The position numbers and the translations under genes are program-made. The notes under the pieces are model-generated. The model saw nothing but the letters and a program-made list of their open reading frames with translations. It had not been told where the DNA came from and did not search any database. A DNA stretch of 64,000 nucleotides from positions 3,534,001 through 3,598,000 of the forward strand of contig NZ_AP024861.1 of NCBI RefSeq assembly GCF_024346755.1, written 5' to 3'. This document shows positions 7,454 to 16,538 of this stretch, piece after piece. How positions within the stretch are numbered: the stretch's first letter is position 1; each line of letters opens with the position of its first letter. This DNA comes from Vibrio aerogenes. Lineage in GTDB: Bacteria; Pseudomonadota; Gammaproteobacteria; Enterobacterales; Vibrionaceae.

Positions 7454-7904
7454 GTTTGTAAATCCGTTTTTAGCATCATTAATGAATGTCTTAAAGACCA
7501 TGGCTTCTCTGGAGTTAAAGCCACAAAAGCCCCGGGTGAAAAAAGACGAAATCGCCCGTGGGGATATCTCTGGCTTGATCGGTATGGTCGGGCCGCAAAC
7601 AAAAGGCTCTATGTCCATCACCTTTGATGAAAGTCTGGCACTTGAAATCATGCAGAACATGCTTGGAGAACGTCCAAATGGTCTGAATGAAGAAGTCACA
7701 GATATGGTCGGTGAAATTACCAATATGGTCACAGGGGGTGCGAAGCGAATTCTCGCTGAAAGTGGTTTTGAATTTGACATGGCGACGCCAGTTGTCGTTT
7801 CAGGAAAAGGTCACACGCTCCGCCATAAATGTGAAGGTGCTATTATCATCATGCCTTTTTCTTCACAATGGGGAAATGCGTTCATTGAAATTTGTTTTGA
7901 GTAA
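7443..7904 (+). CDS. cheX: CheX-family chemotaxis protein (CheY-P phosphatase-like)
   Basis: 153 aa matching the CheC/CheX/FliY-type fold. The segment VTDMVGEITNMVTGGAKRIL carries the E-x2-N pair (Glu and Asn) that CheX uses to insert into the CheY active site and speed dephosphorylation of phospho-aspartate. The rest shows the expected GLIGMVGPQTKGSMSI strand motif and a hydrophobic C-terminal strand. It overlaps zur by 11 bases. A CheX encoded with a zinc regulator and far from the flagellar/chemotaxis genes may act on a response regulator other than CheY; that is inference. It is followed by a strong bidirectional terminator shared with pgi. Confidence 0.85.
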   Translation: MRAEFVNPFLASLMNVLKTMASLELKPQKPRVKKDEIARGDISGLIGMVGPQTKGSMSITFDESLALEIMQNMLGERPNGLNEEVTDMVGEITNMVTGGAKRILAESGFEFDMATPVVVSGKGHTLRHKCEGAIIIMPFSSQWGNAFIEICFE

Positions 7905-7934
7905 GCACGAATTCAACTTGATTGATAATGATAT

Positions 7935-7961
7935 AAAAAGGTTGGGATTCCCAACCTTTTT
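7935..7961. terminator. Bidirectional terminator between cheX and pgi
   Basis: A perfect 12-bp inverted repeat, AAAAAGGTTGGG at 7935-7946 and CCCAACCTTTTT at 7950-7961, in the convergent gap. It has T-runs on both strands. Confidence 0.85.
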
Positions 7962-7988
7962 ATATTCAGGATGACAAATCAACCCGGA

Positions 7989-9638
7989 CTAGCGAAAACG
8001 CTTGTACGCATTGATCAGTCCGTTGGTCGAGCAGTCATGCGAAGTCACTTGAGACTCGTCCTGTAGTTCAGGCAAGATGTTATTTGCCAGTTGCTTACCA
8101 AGCTCTACACCCCACTGATCAAAACTGAAAATGTTCCAAATCACGCCCTGTGTGAAAATTTTGTGCTCATACATCGCGATCAGCTGACCCAGCGTTTTCG
8201 GTGTAATCTTTTTCACCAGTAAAGAGTTCGTCGGGCGGTTCCCTTCAAACACTTTAAACGGTACCAGTTCCGCCACTTCAGCTGCACTTTTGCCTGCCGC
8301 TGCAAATTCAGCTTCAACCTTCTCTTTTGACTTACCGAAAGCAAGCGCTTCCGTTTGTGCGAAAAAGTTCGACAGAAGCTTCGGATGATGATCACCCGTT
8401 GGATTATGAGAGATTGCAGGTGCAATAAAATCACATGGAATCAGTTTAGTGCCCTGATGAATCAGCTGGTAGAAAGCATGCTGGCCATTTGTGCCGGGTT
8501 CCCCCCAAATGACCGGGCCGGTTTGATAGTCTACTGGCGTCCCGTTACGATCGACATACTTGCCATTGGATTCCATATTACCTTGCTGGAAATAAGCGGC
8601 AAAACGGTGCATGTATTGGTCGTAAGGCAGAATTGCTTCTGATTCAGCACCATAAAAGTTGTTGTACCAGATACCAATCAAAGCCAGCAGAACAGGCACA
8701 TTTGCTTCAAACGGTGTTTCAGCAAAATGTTTGTCAACTTCGTGTGCGCCGGTCAGTAACTCAATAAAATTGTCATAACCAATGCTCAGTACAATAGACA
8801 GCCCAATCGCAGACCAAAGAGAATAACGGCCACCGACCCAGTCCCAGAATTCAAACATGTTGTCGGTATCAATCCCAAAGGCTTCAACCGCTTTCGCATT
8901 CGTAGACAAGGCTGCAAAGTGTTTGGCAACCTGAGATTCATCATTCGCAGCTTTCAAAAACCATGCACGGGCGGTATGTGCATTTGTCATGGTTTCCTGT
9001 GTGGTAAAAGTTTTCGATGCAATCAAAAACAAGGTTGTTGCAGGATTTAATCCTTTCAGCACTTCTTCAACATGTGTTCCGTCAACATTGGAAACAAAGT
9101 GCATTTCCAGCTGGTTTTTGTAGGGTCTTAATGCCTCAGTCACCATGTAAGGCCCCAGATCTGAACCACCGATACCGATATTCACCACATCGGTAATCGC
9201 TTTACCGGTGTATCCTTTCCAGTCACCGGAAATAATACGCTCAGAAAAACCTTTCATTTTTTCCAGTACCGCATTCACTGCCGGCATGACATCTTCACCG
9301 TCGGAATAAACAGGCGAGTTACTCCGGTTACGCAGTGCGACATGAAGTACTGATCGGTTTTCAGTCAGATTGATTTTTTCACCGCTGAACATCGCTTCAA
9401 TCGCGCTTTTCAGATCAGCCTCATCAGCTAGTTCTAACAGGAGTTTCAGCGTTTCTTCGCTAATCAGGTTCTTGGAATAATCAACAAGAATATCATCCCC
9501 TAATGTCAGAGAGAACTTGTCAAAACGTTGCGCATCCTGTGCAAATAAAGTACTTAAATCAACATTCTTTACTGATTCAAAATGAGCAGAAAGGGCTTTC
9601 CAGGCCTTTGTTTCTGTCGGATTAATATTTTTTAACAT
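7989..9638 (-). CDS. pgi: Glucose-6-phosphate isomerase
   Basis: 549-aa phosphoglucose isomerase, the normal length. It interconverts glucose-6-phosphate and fructose-6-phosphate at the top of glycolysis in the cytosol. Signature segments are present: [35 protein letters not shown] and [18 protein letters not shown], the last with the catalytic glutamate and histidine region. I use ATG 9638, which matches V. cholerae and has GGGA nine bases upstream; the in-frame ATG at 9644 leaves only three bases after that Shine-Dalgarno. It is transcribed alone, converging on cheX at a shared terminator. Confidence 0.97.
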   Translation of the reverse strand: MLKNINPTETKAWKALSAHFESVKNVDLSTLFAQDAQRFDKFSLTLGDDILVDYSKNLISEETLKLLLELADEADLKSAIEAMFSGEKINLTENRSVLHVALRNRSNSPVYSDGEDVMPAVNAVLEKMKGFSERIISGDWKGYTGKAITDVVNIGIGGSDLGPYMVTEALRPYKNQLEMHFVSNVDGTHVEEVLKGLNPATTLFLIASKTFTTQETMTNAHTARAWFLKAANDESQVAKHFAALSTNAKAVEAFGIDTDNMFEFWDWVGGRYSLWSAIGLSIVLSIGYDNFIELLTGAHEVDKHFAETPFEANVPVLLALIGIWYNNFYGAESEAILPYDQYMHRFAAYFQQGNMESNGKYVDRNGTPVDYQTGPVIWGEPGTNGQHAFYQLIHQGTKLIPCDFIAPAISHNPTGDHHPKLLSNFFAQTEALAFGKSKEKVEAEFAAAGKSAAEVAELVPFKVFEGNRPTNSLLVKKITPKTLGQLIAMYEHKIFTQGVIWNIFSFDQWGVELGKQLANNILPELQDESQVTSHDCSTNGLINAYKRFR

Positions 9639-9963
9639 GGTCATTTATCCCGATGATTGAATTAGTTTTACACCTCAGACAACCCGCGTTGCCATCTCAG
9701 TCTGAAAATTAACGATTCGCTGATTATACTTAATTTTTGTTGCGAAATTATGTTTTATCTCAAATCGTGTGAATAGATTTTTCTCTGCCAAAAACAGTGA
9801 ATACCGCTCAGAGCATCAACAAATACCAGAAATACAAACAAAATCAGAATGCGATGAACTGAATCAACCTGCTCAACAGCATGATTAACATTGTATGGTA
9901 AGTGTGTTTTACTCACCATAAGTTCAACATTGGTATCAACAATTATTCTGATAGGTATTTGTT
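9639..9963. other. Divergent intergenic region between pgi and yjbQ
   Basis: 325 bases without a gene. It contains the promoters for both genes, and on the yjbQ side an inverted repeat listed separately. Nothing else was recognised. Confidence 0.6.
9895..9919 (+). repeat. Inverted repeat upstream of yjbQ
   Basis: ATGGTAAGT at 9895-9903 faces ACTCACCAT at 9911-9919, a 9-bp stem with one mismatch and a 7-base loop. It lies 44 bases before the yjbQ start and could be an operator or a 5'-UTR hairpin. Confidence 0.4.
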
Positions 9964-10383
9964 ATGTGGTCTCAAGTCACTATCCGAATTCCCGCGAAAC
10001 GCCGGGGATTCCATCTGATAACCGCAGAAATTGTGCAGCAATTGCCTCAGCTGTCTTCTGTTTCTGTCGGCATGGTTAATCTGTTTATTCAACACACGTC
10101 TGCCAGCCTCACAATCAATGAAAATGCAGATCCGACAGTCAGAACCGACATGGAAGCGCATTTTGACCGGTTTGTACCGGAAAATGCGCCCTATTATCAA
10201 CATACATATGAAGGTGACGATGATATGCCCGCACACATTAAATCGTCGGTTCTGGGCTGTAGTCTGATGATACCGGTCACAAACGGGCGTCTTGCATTGG
10301 GAACATGGCAGGGAATTTATTTAGGTGAACACAGGAATCATGGCGGACAAAGGACAGTCATTGCGACGATTCAGGGAGAGTAA
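9964..10383 (+). CDS. yjbQ: YjbQ-family protein (UPF0047)
   Basis: 139 aa, the full length of the UPF0047/YjbQ family. It shows the conserved segments [20 protein letters not shown], a histidine-rich core and the C-terminal NHGGQR. Members have weak thiamine-phosphate synthase activity in vitro and can complement thiE defects, but the physiological role is unsettled. The fold is compact and cytosolic, with no signal peptide. An AGG-type Shine-Dalgarno lies about 8 bases before ATG 9964. Its 3' end faces dnaB with only 51 bases between, where vibrios and E. coli usually have alr beside dnaB. Confidence 0.88.
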   Translation: MWSQVTIRIPAKRRGFHLITAEIVQQLPQLSSVSVGMVNLFIQHTSASLTINENADPTVRTDMEAHFDRFVPENAPYYQHTYEGDDDMPAHIKSSVLGCSLMIPVTNGRLALGTWQGIYLGEHRNHGGQRTVIATIQGE

Positions 10384-10434
10384 CCTCCCTGACTTATTTC
10401 GTGACAATAATTAAACTGATACTTTTAAAGCAGC

Positions 10435-11847
10435 CTATTCATCATCAATATCAAACGCAGGCCCGGCGTAATTATCAAAGCGGGAGAAATGTCCCTGGAA
10501 TGTCAGCCTGACCGAACCAATCGGGCCGTTTCGTTGCTTACCAATGATAATTTCAGCGGTACCTTTCATGGAACTATCCGGGTGATACACTTCATCCCGA
10601 TAGATAAACATGATTAAGTCGGCATCCTGCTCTATCGAGCCGGATTCCCGTAAATCTGAGTTAACCGGTCTTTTATCAGCCCGTTGCTCCAGAGAACGGT
10701 TCAGCTGAGACAGTGCAACAACCGGGATGTTGAGTTCTTTTGCCAGCGCTTTTAATGAGCGGGAAATTTCCGCAATTTCCAGTGTCCGGTTCTCAGACAT
10801 AGCAGGCACCCGCATCAACTGTAGATAGTCGACCATAATCATGGAAATCCCACCATATTCACGGGCAACCCGGCGGGCACGGGAGCGTAATTCTGTCGGT
10901 GTCAGCCCGGCGCTGTCATCAATCAGAATATTTTTCTTCTCCATCAGCATGCCCATCGTGGACGAGATTCTCGCCCAGTCTTCATCATCCAGCTGTCCGG
11001 TTCTGATTTTAGTCTGATCAACACGCGACAACGAAGCCAGCGTCCGCATCATGATCTGCTCCGCCGGCATCTCCAGTGAGAAAATCAGAACGGGTTTATC
11101 CTGAGACATGGCTGCATTTTCACACAAGTTCATGGCAAAAGTTGTCTTACCCATCGAAGGACGCGCTGCAACAATAATTAAATCAGAAGACTGTAAACCC
11201 GCGGTTTTTTTATTCAGATCGGTAAAGCCGGTCGTCACACCAGTGACGCCATCCTGAGGACTCTTATACAGCTGTTCTATGCGTTCCAGCGTATTTTCAA
11301 GAATCGTATCAATACGCTGAGGGCCTTCGTTATCACGCGTTTTGGACTCAGCAATCGCAAAAACCTTACTTTCGGCCAGGTCCAGCAAATCATCTGAATT
11401 ACGACCCTGCGGATCATAGCTGGCATCCGCAATCTCATTCGCGACACCAATCAGTTTACGAACCATAGCCCTTTCAGACACAATTTTGGCATACGCTGTG
11501 ATATTTGCAGCACTGGGGGTGTTCTTCGCTAAATCGGTTAAATAGGCCAGACCACCAACATCTTCCAGCTGTTCTCTGAGTTCAAGATGCTCTGATAGGG
11601 TGATCAAATCCAGTGGATGGCCACTTTCCAGAATAGACTGAATCCCGTCAAATATCAGACGGTGCGGGCGGCTGTAAAAATCATCTGCGATCACAAATTC
11701 AGCAACCGTATCCCAACGCTCATTATCCAGAAGCAATCCGCCTAATACGGATTGTTCTGCTTCCAGGGAATGCGGCGGCGTTTTAATGGCTTCAACCTGA
11801 GCATCCACACGTTGACGTGCTCTGTTTTCAAATCTGGGTTCGGGCAT
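10435..11847 (-). CDS. dnaB: Replicative DNA helicase DnaB
   Basis: 470-aa hexameric 5'-3' helicase that unwinds DNA at the replication fork and contacts DnaG primase and DnaC/DciA loaders. The N-terminal domain starts with PPHSLEAEQSVLGG; the RecA-like C-terminal domain has the Walker A motif ARPSMGKT, the Walker B region MIMVDYLQLM, and SQLNRSLEQRADKRPVNSDL with the arginine-finger area. No intein interrupts it. I choose ATG 11847 (product beginning MPEPRF); the open frame could begin at a TTG 21 bases upstream, but that extension is not conserved. It is single-gene here, with alr missing downstream. Confidence 0.96.
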   Translation of the reverse strand: MPEPRFENRARQRVDAQVEAIKTPPHSLEAEQSVLGGLLLDNERWDTVAEFVIADDFYSRPHRLIFDGIQSILESGHPLDLITLSEHLELREQLEDVGGLAYLTDLAKNTPSAANITAYAKIVSERAMVRKLIGVANEIADASYDPQGRNSDDLLDLAESKVFAIAESKTRDNEGPQRIDTILENTLERIEQLYKSPQDGVTGVTTGFTDLNKKTAGLQSSDLIIVAARPSMGKTTFAMNLCENAAMSQDKPVLIFSLEMPAEQIMMRTLASLSRVDQTKIRTGQLDDEDWARISSTMGMLMEKKNILIDDSAGLTPTELRSRARRVAREYGGISMIMVDYLQLMRVPAMSENRTLEIAEISRSLKALAKELNIPVVALSQLNRSLEQRADKRPVNSDLRESGSIEQDADLIMFIYRDEVYHPDSSMKGTAEIIIGKQRNGPIGSVRLTFQGHFSRFDNYAGPAFDIDDE

Positions 11848-12013
11848 GACTCTACTCAGAAAAATCAAAAGGCGTATTATACCGGGAAACAGGCTTTATG
11901 ACATTTGTAATTATATCAGGCAACCTTAAGAATATTTACCTGATACTGACTGAGTATATGACGATTCGGATTAACATGCAGTTTTATGACTGGCAGAGAT
12001 CTGAAGGCAGGCA

Positions 12014-12787
12014 GTGACACACCCCTGGCGAATAGTACTGAATGTTTGCATCGGTTGTATGACATTTAACATTCAGGCTAAAGAGAACGATTCATCTCCT
12101 CAAAATACGGATGAGACCGCACTATTTACAACACAGGTAGATTTCGGCTACCAGAGACATACCGGTAATAAAGATACAAAATCCCTGAATTTTAACCTTC
12201 AGGCAGAATATATCCGTGGAAGGTACCGGACAAATGGCGTCTGGAAGTTTTACCGGCTCTACAAGAATGGCGATGAAGACAAACGCAAATCAAACTATGA
12301 ATTACAAAGTGACTATAAGATTGGTCCGAAAGGCTATCTGTTCAGTAGCCTGAACGGCATTAACTCAAAGTACAGTGCTTACTTTAAAGACTATACCTTG
12401 TCTGCCGGATATGGGTATCAGCTGACGCATACCGAGACATTAACATTCGAGATAGAAATTGGTCCTGGTTACCGCTACCAAAAACCCAATTTAGATGAAA
12501 TCGACGATGATGATCTGATTTTTCCGGAAACAGTCCAAGAGCCGATTATCCGGACAAACACAAATCTGAAATGGGAAATAATAGACGACCTTCATCTGCT
12601 GACTGAAGTGACGATGGTTTCAGGGAAAAGTAATACATTAACGACGACAGACATAAGTCTTGTCACTGACATTACCCAAAATTTTGCAACGAAAGTAACT
12701 TATTCACGTTTGTATCACTCTCGTGTGCCCGACGGTCTGAATAAAACGGATACAGCAACCTCAATCAATCTGGTTTTTCACTTTTAA
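12014..12787 (+). CDS. DUF481-family outer-membrane protein
   Basis: 257 aa. A signal peptide (about residues 1-22) is followed by alternating polar and aromatic beta-strands ending in a terminal phenylalanine (NLVFHF), the usual sign of a BamA-inserted beta-barrel. The pattern VDFGYQRHTGNKDTKSLNF followed by YRTNGVWKFYRLYKNGDED is characteristic of DUF481 (YdiY-like, sometimes called salt-induced outer membrane protein). The start is a GTG at 12014 with AAGG six bases upstream. The exact function is unknown. It converges with rplI at a shared terminator. Confidence 0.8.
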   Translation: MTHPWRIVLNVCIGCMTFNIQAKENDSSPQNTDETALFTTQVDFGYQRHTGNKDTKSLNFNLQAEYIRGRYRTNGVWKFYRLYKNGDEDKRKSNYELQSDYKIGPKGYLFSSLNGINSKYSAYFKDYTLSAGYGYQLTHTETLTFEIEIGPGYRYQKPNLDEIDDDDLIFPETVQEPIIRTNTNLKWEIIDDLHLLTEVTMVSGKSNTLTTTDISLVTDITQNFATKVTYSRLYHSRVPDGLNKTDTATSINLVFHF

Positions 12788-12812
12788 GCAGAATTTTTAA
12801 ACAAACAGAAAA

Positions 12813-12837
12813 AAACCCACTATCAGATAGTGGGTTT
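12813..12837. terminator. Bidirectional terminator, DUF481 gene and rpsF-rpsR-rplI operon
   Basis: AAACCCACTATC at 12813-12824 pairs with GATAGTGGGTTT at 12826-12837, flanked by A and T runs between convergent genes. Confidence 0.8.
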
Positions 12838-12884
12838 ATATCGTATTACGTCAGTCATTGATATGACGGAGGCAATATGATTGA

Positions 12885-13334
12885 TTACTCAGCAACAACC
12901 TGAAGTTTTACTGTCGCAAATACTTCGGAGTGAAGTTGAACACTGATTTCAAATTCACCAGTTGTACGTAGTGCACCTTCTGGAAGGCGAACTTCGCTTT
13001 TCGCAATTTCAACACCAGCAGCAGTTACTGCATCAGCGATGTCACGCGTACCGATAGAACCGAATAGTTTACCTTCTTCACCAGCTTTTGAAGTGATGAC
13101 AACAGCTTCAAGCGCGTTTACTTTTTCAGCACGAGCTTGTGCAGCAGTCAGTTGCTCAGCAACTTTCGCTTCCAGCTCAGCACGACGCTGTTCAAACATT
13201 TCAACGTTTGATTTAGTTGCCATAACAGCTTTACCCTGAGGGATAAGGAAGTTACGTGCATAACCAGATTTCACGTTCACTGTATCGCCAAGGCCACCCA
13301 GGTTACCGATTTTATCAAGTAGAATAACTTGCAT
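12885..13334 (-). CDS. rplI: 50S ribosomal protein L9
   Basis: 149 aa, the standard length. The N-terminal RNA-binding domain begins [13 protein letters not shown] and continues with the [13 protein letters not shown] motif. A long charged connecting helix (about residues 40-75) leads to the C-terminal domain. L9 binds 23S rRNA domain V near the L1 stalk and supports reading-frame maintenance. It is the last gene of rpsF-rpsR-rplI on the minus strand, 33 bases after rpsR, and ends before a bidirectional terminator. Confidence 0.97.
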   Translation of the reverse strand: MQVILLDKIGNLGGLGDTVNVKSGYARNFLIPQGKAVMATKSNVEMFEQRRAELEAKVAEQLTAAQARAEKVNALEAVVITSKAGEEGKLFGSIGTRDIADAVTAAGVEIAKSEVRLPEGALRTTGEFEISVQLHSEVFATVKLQVVAE

Positions 13335-13367
13335 TGCTTAATCCTCTTTCTTAATAAACGGTGCCAA

Positions 13368-13598
<231 letters not shown>

Positions 13599-13682
13599 CT
13601 ATCTCCTGATCTAAATTTGAGTCATTCACCGTTGTTTGACATTTATGAAATGCAAAACAAACGAATACTAAGTTAATGATGC

Positions 13683-14078
13683 TTATTCAGCGCTTGCGCC
13701 GCTTTCAGCTTCTTCTGCTGGTCTTTCTGCACGAGGCTCTTCACGCTTAGTGCGCTCTTCTCTTGCCTTCAGCATTACTGATGGCTCAGTAACAGCAGAC
13801 TTAGTACGCATGATCATGTTACGCAGAACTGCATCGTTGAAACGGAAAGCAGTTTCAAGTTCATCAATCACTTGCTGTTCAGCTTCTACGTTCATCAGAA
13901 CATAATGAGCTTTGTGCAGTTTATTGATTGGGTATGCCAGTTGACGACGGCCCCAATCTTCAAGACGGTGAATAGTACCGCCAGATTCAGTGATAGAAGT
14001 CGTGTAACGCTCAGTCATGCCAGCAACTTGCTCGCTTTGATCTGGGTGCACCATAAATACGATTTCGTAATGACGCAT
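13683..14078 (-). CDS. rpsF: 30S ribosomal protein S6
   Basis: 131 aa with the S6 ferredoxin-like fold: [18 protein letters not shown] at the N-terminus, then [25 protein letters not shown]. The C-terminal tail is rich in Glu/Arg/Ala (about residues 105-131). In E. coli, RimK adds glutamates to the S6 C-terminus; the tail here ends SAE. First gene of the rpsF-rpsR-rplI operon. Its 5' leader contains a hairpin that may be the S6:S18 autoregulatory site. Confidence 0.97.
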   Translation of the reverse strand: MRHYEIVFMVHPDQSEQVAGMTERYTTSITESGGTIHRLEDWGRRQLAYPINKLHKAHYVLMNVEAEQQVIDELETAFRFNDAVLRNMIMRTKSAVTEPSVMLKAREERTKREEPRAERPAEEAESGASAE

Positions 14079-14102
14079 TGGTTGCTCCTTACGGATTATT
14101 CA

Positions 14103-14136
14103 GCTTCCACAGTTGGTCCGGTCAGCCAGAGGAAGC
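14103..14136 (-). promoter_or_regulatory. Candidate S6:S18 autoregulatory leader of rpsF
   Basis: In the rpsF leader (minus strand) GCTTCC and GGAAGC form a stem around a segment containing ACCGGACC, ending 24 bases before the start codon. The bacterial rpsF leader motif bound by S6:S18 mimics 16S helix 22 and displays a CCG element. The match is by position and these bases only. Confidence 0.4.
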
Positions 14137-14230
14137 AAGGAACGATAATAGAGGACCGGAAATTCAAGTCGACGAATAGTACAGAAAGGAAACGATTTTA
14201 GCAAGGAATAATCGTAAGAATGAATAAATT

Positions 14231-14254
14231 AAGGGCGACCAAATGATAGCCCTT
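14231..14254 (-). terminator. Possible terminator downstream of bfr
   Basis: AAGGGC at 14231-14236 and GCCCTT at 14249-14254 form a short stem on the bfr transcript, followed by a loosely T-rich AATTTATT. Weak. Confidence 0.3.
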
Positions 14255-14309
14255 CTCTCCATCTTGTTATGTAGCGCTTTTTAGGGTCTGTTTACTTTCC
14301 GGATTGGTA

Positions 14310-14786
14310 TTAATCTTCATCCACAAATTGTGCTTGCAGGTAATTTTCCAGCCCGGTCATCTCGATCAACCCAAGCTGAGTTTCCAGCCAGTCTACATGC
14401 TCTTCTTCATCTTCAAGAATATCCTGAAAGAGATCCCGGGAGACATAATCCCGGATATCTTCCGCATAAGCAATCGCATCTTTCAAATCAGGAATCGCAT
14501 CCATCTCCAGCTTTAAGTCACATGTCAGCATTTCTTTGACATCTTCACCGATATGAAGTTTGCCTAAATCCTGAAGGTTTGGTAATCCTTCCAGAAAAAG
14601 AATTCTCTCTATCAGGTGGTCAGCGTGTTTCATCTCATCAATAGATTCATGGTATTCTTTGTCTGCCAGATGAATCAGGCCTTTATCTTTATACATACGG
14701 GCATGAAGAAAATATTGATTGATAGCAACCAGTTCATTGCCAAGAATTTTATTCAGATGTTGAATAATGATTGGATCACCTTTCAT
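14310..14786 (-). CDS. bfr: Bacterioferritin
   Basis: 158-aa ferritin-like four-helix subunit of a 24-mer iron-storage cage. The N-terminus has [21 protein letters not shown], the second helix [22 protein letters not shown] with the ferroxidase Glu and His plus the heme-ligand methionine region, and the later helices carry the DxxxRD and [11 protein letters not shown] metal-ligand segments. It oxidises Fe(II) and stores ferric mineral in the cytosol. It lies 86 bases downstream of bfd, whose product reduces the core for iron release. No heterodimeric second bacterioferritin copy is present here. Confidence 0.96.
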   Translation of the reverse strand: MKGDPIIIQHLNKILGNELVAINQYFLHARMYKDKGLIHLADKEYHESIDEMKHADHLIERILFLEGLPNLQDLGKLHIGEDVKEMLTCDLKLEMDAIPDLKDAIAYAEDIRDYVSRDLFQDILEDEEEHVDWLETQLGLIEMTGLENYLQAQFVDED

Positions 14787-14872
14787 AACAAACTCCTCTT
14801 AAAGTTCTCATTAACTTTAGAACGAATAAGAGTGGAGTCAAATCAGGTGCAAATTAAAAAAGAAGGGAAAGA

Positions 14873-15061
14873 CTAACTCGCTTGCTTATATTTTGCCGCA
14901 ACCGCATGCTCCAGAACAGCTTTAGCCTGACGGATACACTTTCCACACTGACTTCCCAAAGCTGTACATTTTCTGACTTCTTTTATATCAGTTACATCAT
15001 GCTCAATAACGAGCTGGTGCAATTTTTTGTCAGAGATACCATGGCAAACACATACAAACAT
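14873..15061 (-). CDS. bfd: Bacterioferritin-associated ferredoxin
   Basis: 62-aa [2Fe-2S] protein that docks on bacterioferritin and passes electrons to its heme to mobilise stored iron. The four cysteine ligands are visible as CVC near the N-terminus and CxxCGKC-type spacing (ALGSQCGKCIRQA) in the middle. I start at ATG 15061, giving MFVCVCHGISDKK like other Bfd proteins; an in-frame GTG 24 bases upstream would add eight non-conserved residues. It stands upstream of bfr on the same strand, a common iron-responsive pair, although I could not identify a clear Fur box by eye. Confidence 0.93.
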   Translation of the reverse strand: MFVCVCHGISDKKLHQLVIEHDVTDIKEVRKCTALGSQCGKCIRQAKAVLEHAVAAKYKQAS

Positions 15062-15182
15062 AACTAAATTATCATTAACAAACACTCATGCAAATATAAA
15101 CGATTATAATTTTCATTTCCATTGATGGGTGCAAATTTTGTTCATTTTATTTCGTTTCTGTCAATCAGCTTTCTTTGAAAAC

Positions 15183-15215
15183 AAAAGAAGGAAGACACAA
15201 AGCCTTCCTTCTTTT
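15183..15215 (-). terminator. Terminator of the str operon after tuf
   Basis: AAAAGAAGGAAG at 15183-15194 pairs with CTTCCTTCTTTT at 15204-15215, with flanking T-run on the minus transcript, 27 bases beyond the tuf stop. Confidence 0.8.
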
Positions 15216-15241
15216 TAGTGTGATAGCTAATAAATCGTCAA

Positions 15242-16426
15242 TTAAGCGATGATCTTAGCAACAACACCGGCGCCTACTGTACGGCCACCTTCACGAATCG
15301 CAAAACGAAGACCTTCGTCCATCGCGATTGGCGCAATCAGCTCAACAATCATCTTGATGTTGTCGCCTGGCATAACCATTTCTACGCCTTCTGGTAACTC
15401 AATCGCACCTGTTACGTCCGTTGTACGGAAGTAGAACTGTGGACGGTAACCTTTGAAGAATGGTGTATGACGACCACCTTCATCTTTTGACAACACGTAA
15501 ACTTCTGATTCGAATTTAGTGTGCGGCGTGATTGAACCTGGCTTAGCAAGTACCTGACCACGCTCTACTTCATCACGCTTAGTACCACGCAGAAGCACAC
15601 CAACGTTCTCACCTGCACGACCTTCGTCAAGCAGCTTACGGAACATTTCTACACCAGTACAAGTCGTCTTAGTCGTCTCTTTGATACCGATGATTTCTAC
15701 TTCGTCACCAACTGTGATGATGCCTTGCTCTACACGACCTGTTACTACTGTACCACGGCCCTGGATTGAGAATACATCTTCGATTGGCAGAATGAAATCC
15801 TGATCGATTGCACGCTCTGGCTCTGGGATATAAGTATCCAAAGCTTCTGCAAGCTCAACAATCTTGTCTTCCCACTCTTTCTCACCGTTCAGTGCACCCA
15901 GTGCTGAGCCCTGAATTACTGGCAAGTCATCTCCTGGGAATTCATATTCTGAAAGCAGTTCACGTACTTCCATTTCTACCAGCTCAAGCAGCTCTTCATC
16001 ATCTACCATGTCACATTTGTTCATGAAGACGATGATGTAAGGAATACCTACCTGACGACCCAGCAGGATGTGCTCACGAGTCTGTGGCATTGGACCATCT
16101 GTCGCTGCAACAACCAGGATACCACCATCCATCTGTGCCGCACCTGTGATCATGTTTTTTACATAATCCGCGTGTCCAGGACAGTCTACGTGCGCGTAGT
16201 GGCGGCTTGGAGTGTCATACTCAACGTGTGAAGTCGCGATTGTGATACCACGCTCACGCTCTTCAGGCGCGTTATCGATTGATGCGAAATCTTTCGCTTC
16301 ACCACCATACACTTTGGCAAGTGTTGTACAGATTGCTGCTGTTAGCGTTGTTTTACCGTGGTCAACGTGGCCGATAGTACCAACGTTTACGTGCGGTTTC
16401 GTACGTTCAAATTTTTCTTTAGACAC
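15242..16426 (-). CDS. tuf: Elongation factor Tu (complete copy)
   Basis: 394-aa translation GTPase that brings aminoacyl-tRNA to the ribosome. G1 motif GHVDHGKT, switch [14 protein letters not shown] and NKCD specificity motif are intact; domains 2 and 3 carry the [13 protein letters not shown] and [14 protein letters not shown] segments. It is the last gene of rpsL-rpsG-fusA-tuf, 112 bases after fusA, with its own terminator. The sequence is nearly identical to the second tuf at the right edge of the window, differing in only a handful of bases over the shared 525, a sign of ongoing gene conversion. Confidence 0.98.
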   Translation of the reverse strand: MSKEKFERTKPHVNVGTIGHVDHGKTTLTAAICTTLAKVYGGEAKDFASIDNAPEERERGITIATSHVEYDTPSRHYAHVDCPGHADYVKNMITGAAQMDGGILVVAATDGPMPQTREHILLGRQVGIPYIIVFMNKCDMVDDEELLELVEMEVRELLSEYEFPGDDLPVIQGSALGALNGEKEWEDKIVELAEALDTYIPEPERAIDQDFILPIEDVFSIQGRGTVVTGRVEQGIITVGDEVEIIGIKETTKTTCTGVEMFRKLLDEGRAGENVGVLLRGTKRDEVERGQVLAKPGSITPHTKFESEVYVLSKDEGGRHTPFFKGYRPQFYFRTTDVTGAIELPEGVEMVMPGDNIKMIVELIAPIAMDEGLRFAIREGGRTVGAGVVAKIIA

Positions 16427-16538
16427 GATCGTGTTCCTTCCTAGTTATGATTCACCCCAAGTTAACGTCATCCAGGGGCGCGCCAGAAATTGCTATTTTA
16501 TGCGCCAACTTTTCTTAGCGCAATAGATTCGTTATTAA

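Noticed and set aside
15249..15434. 61-aa plus-strand frame repeated at 63483-63668
   Set aside because: It is identical because the two tuf genes are identical; it is antisense to EF-Tu.
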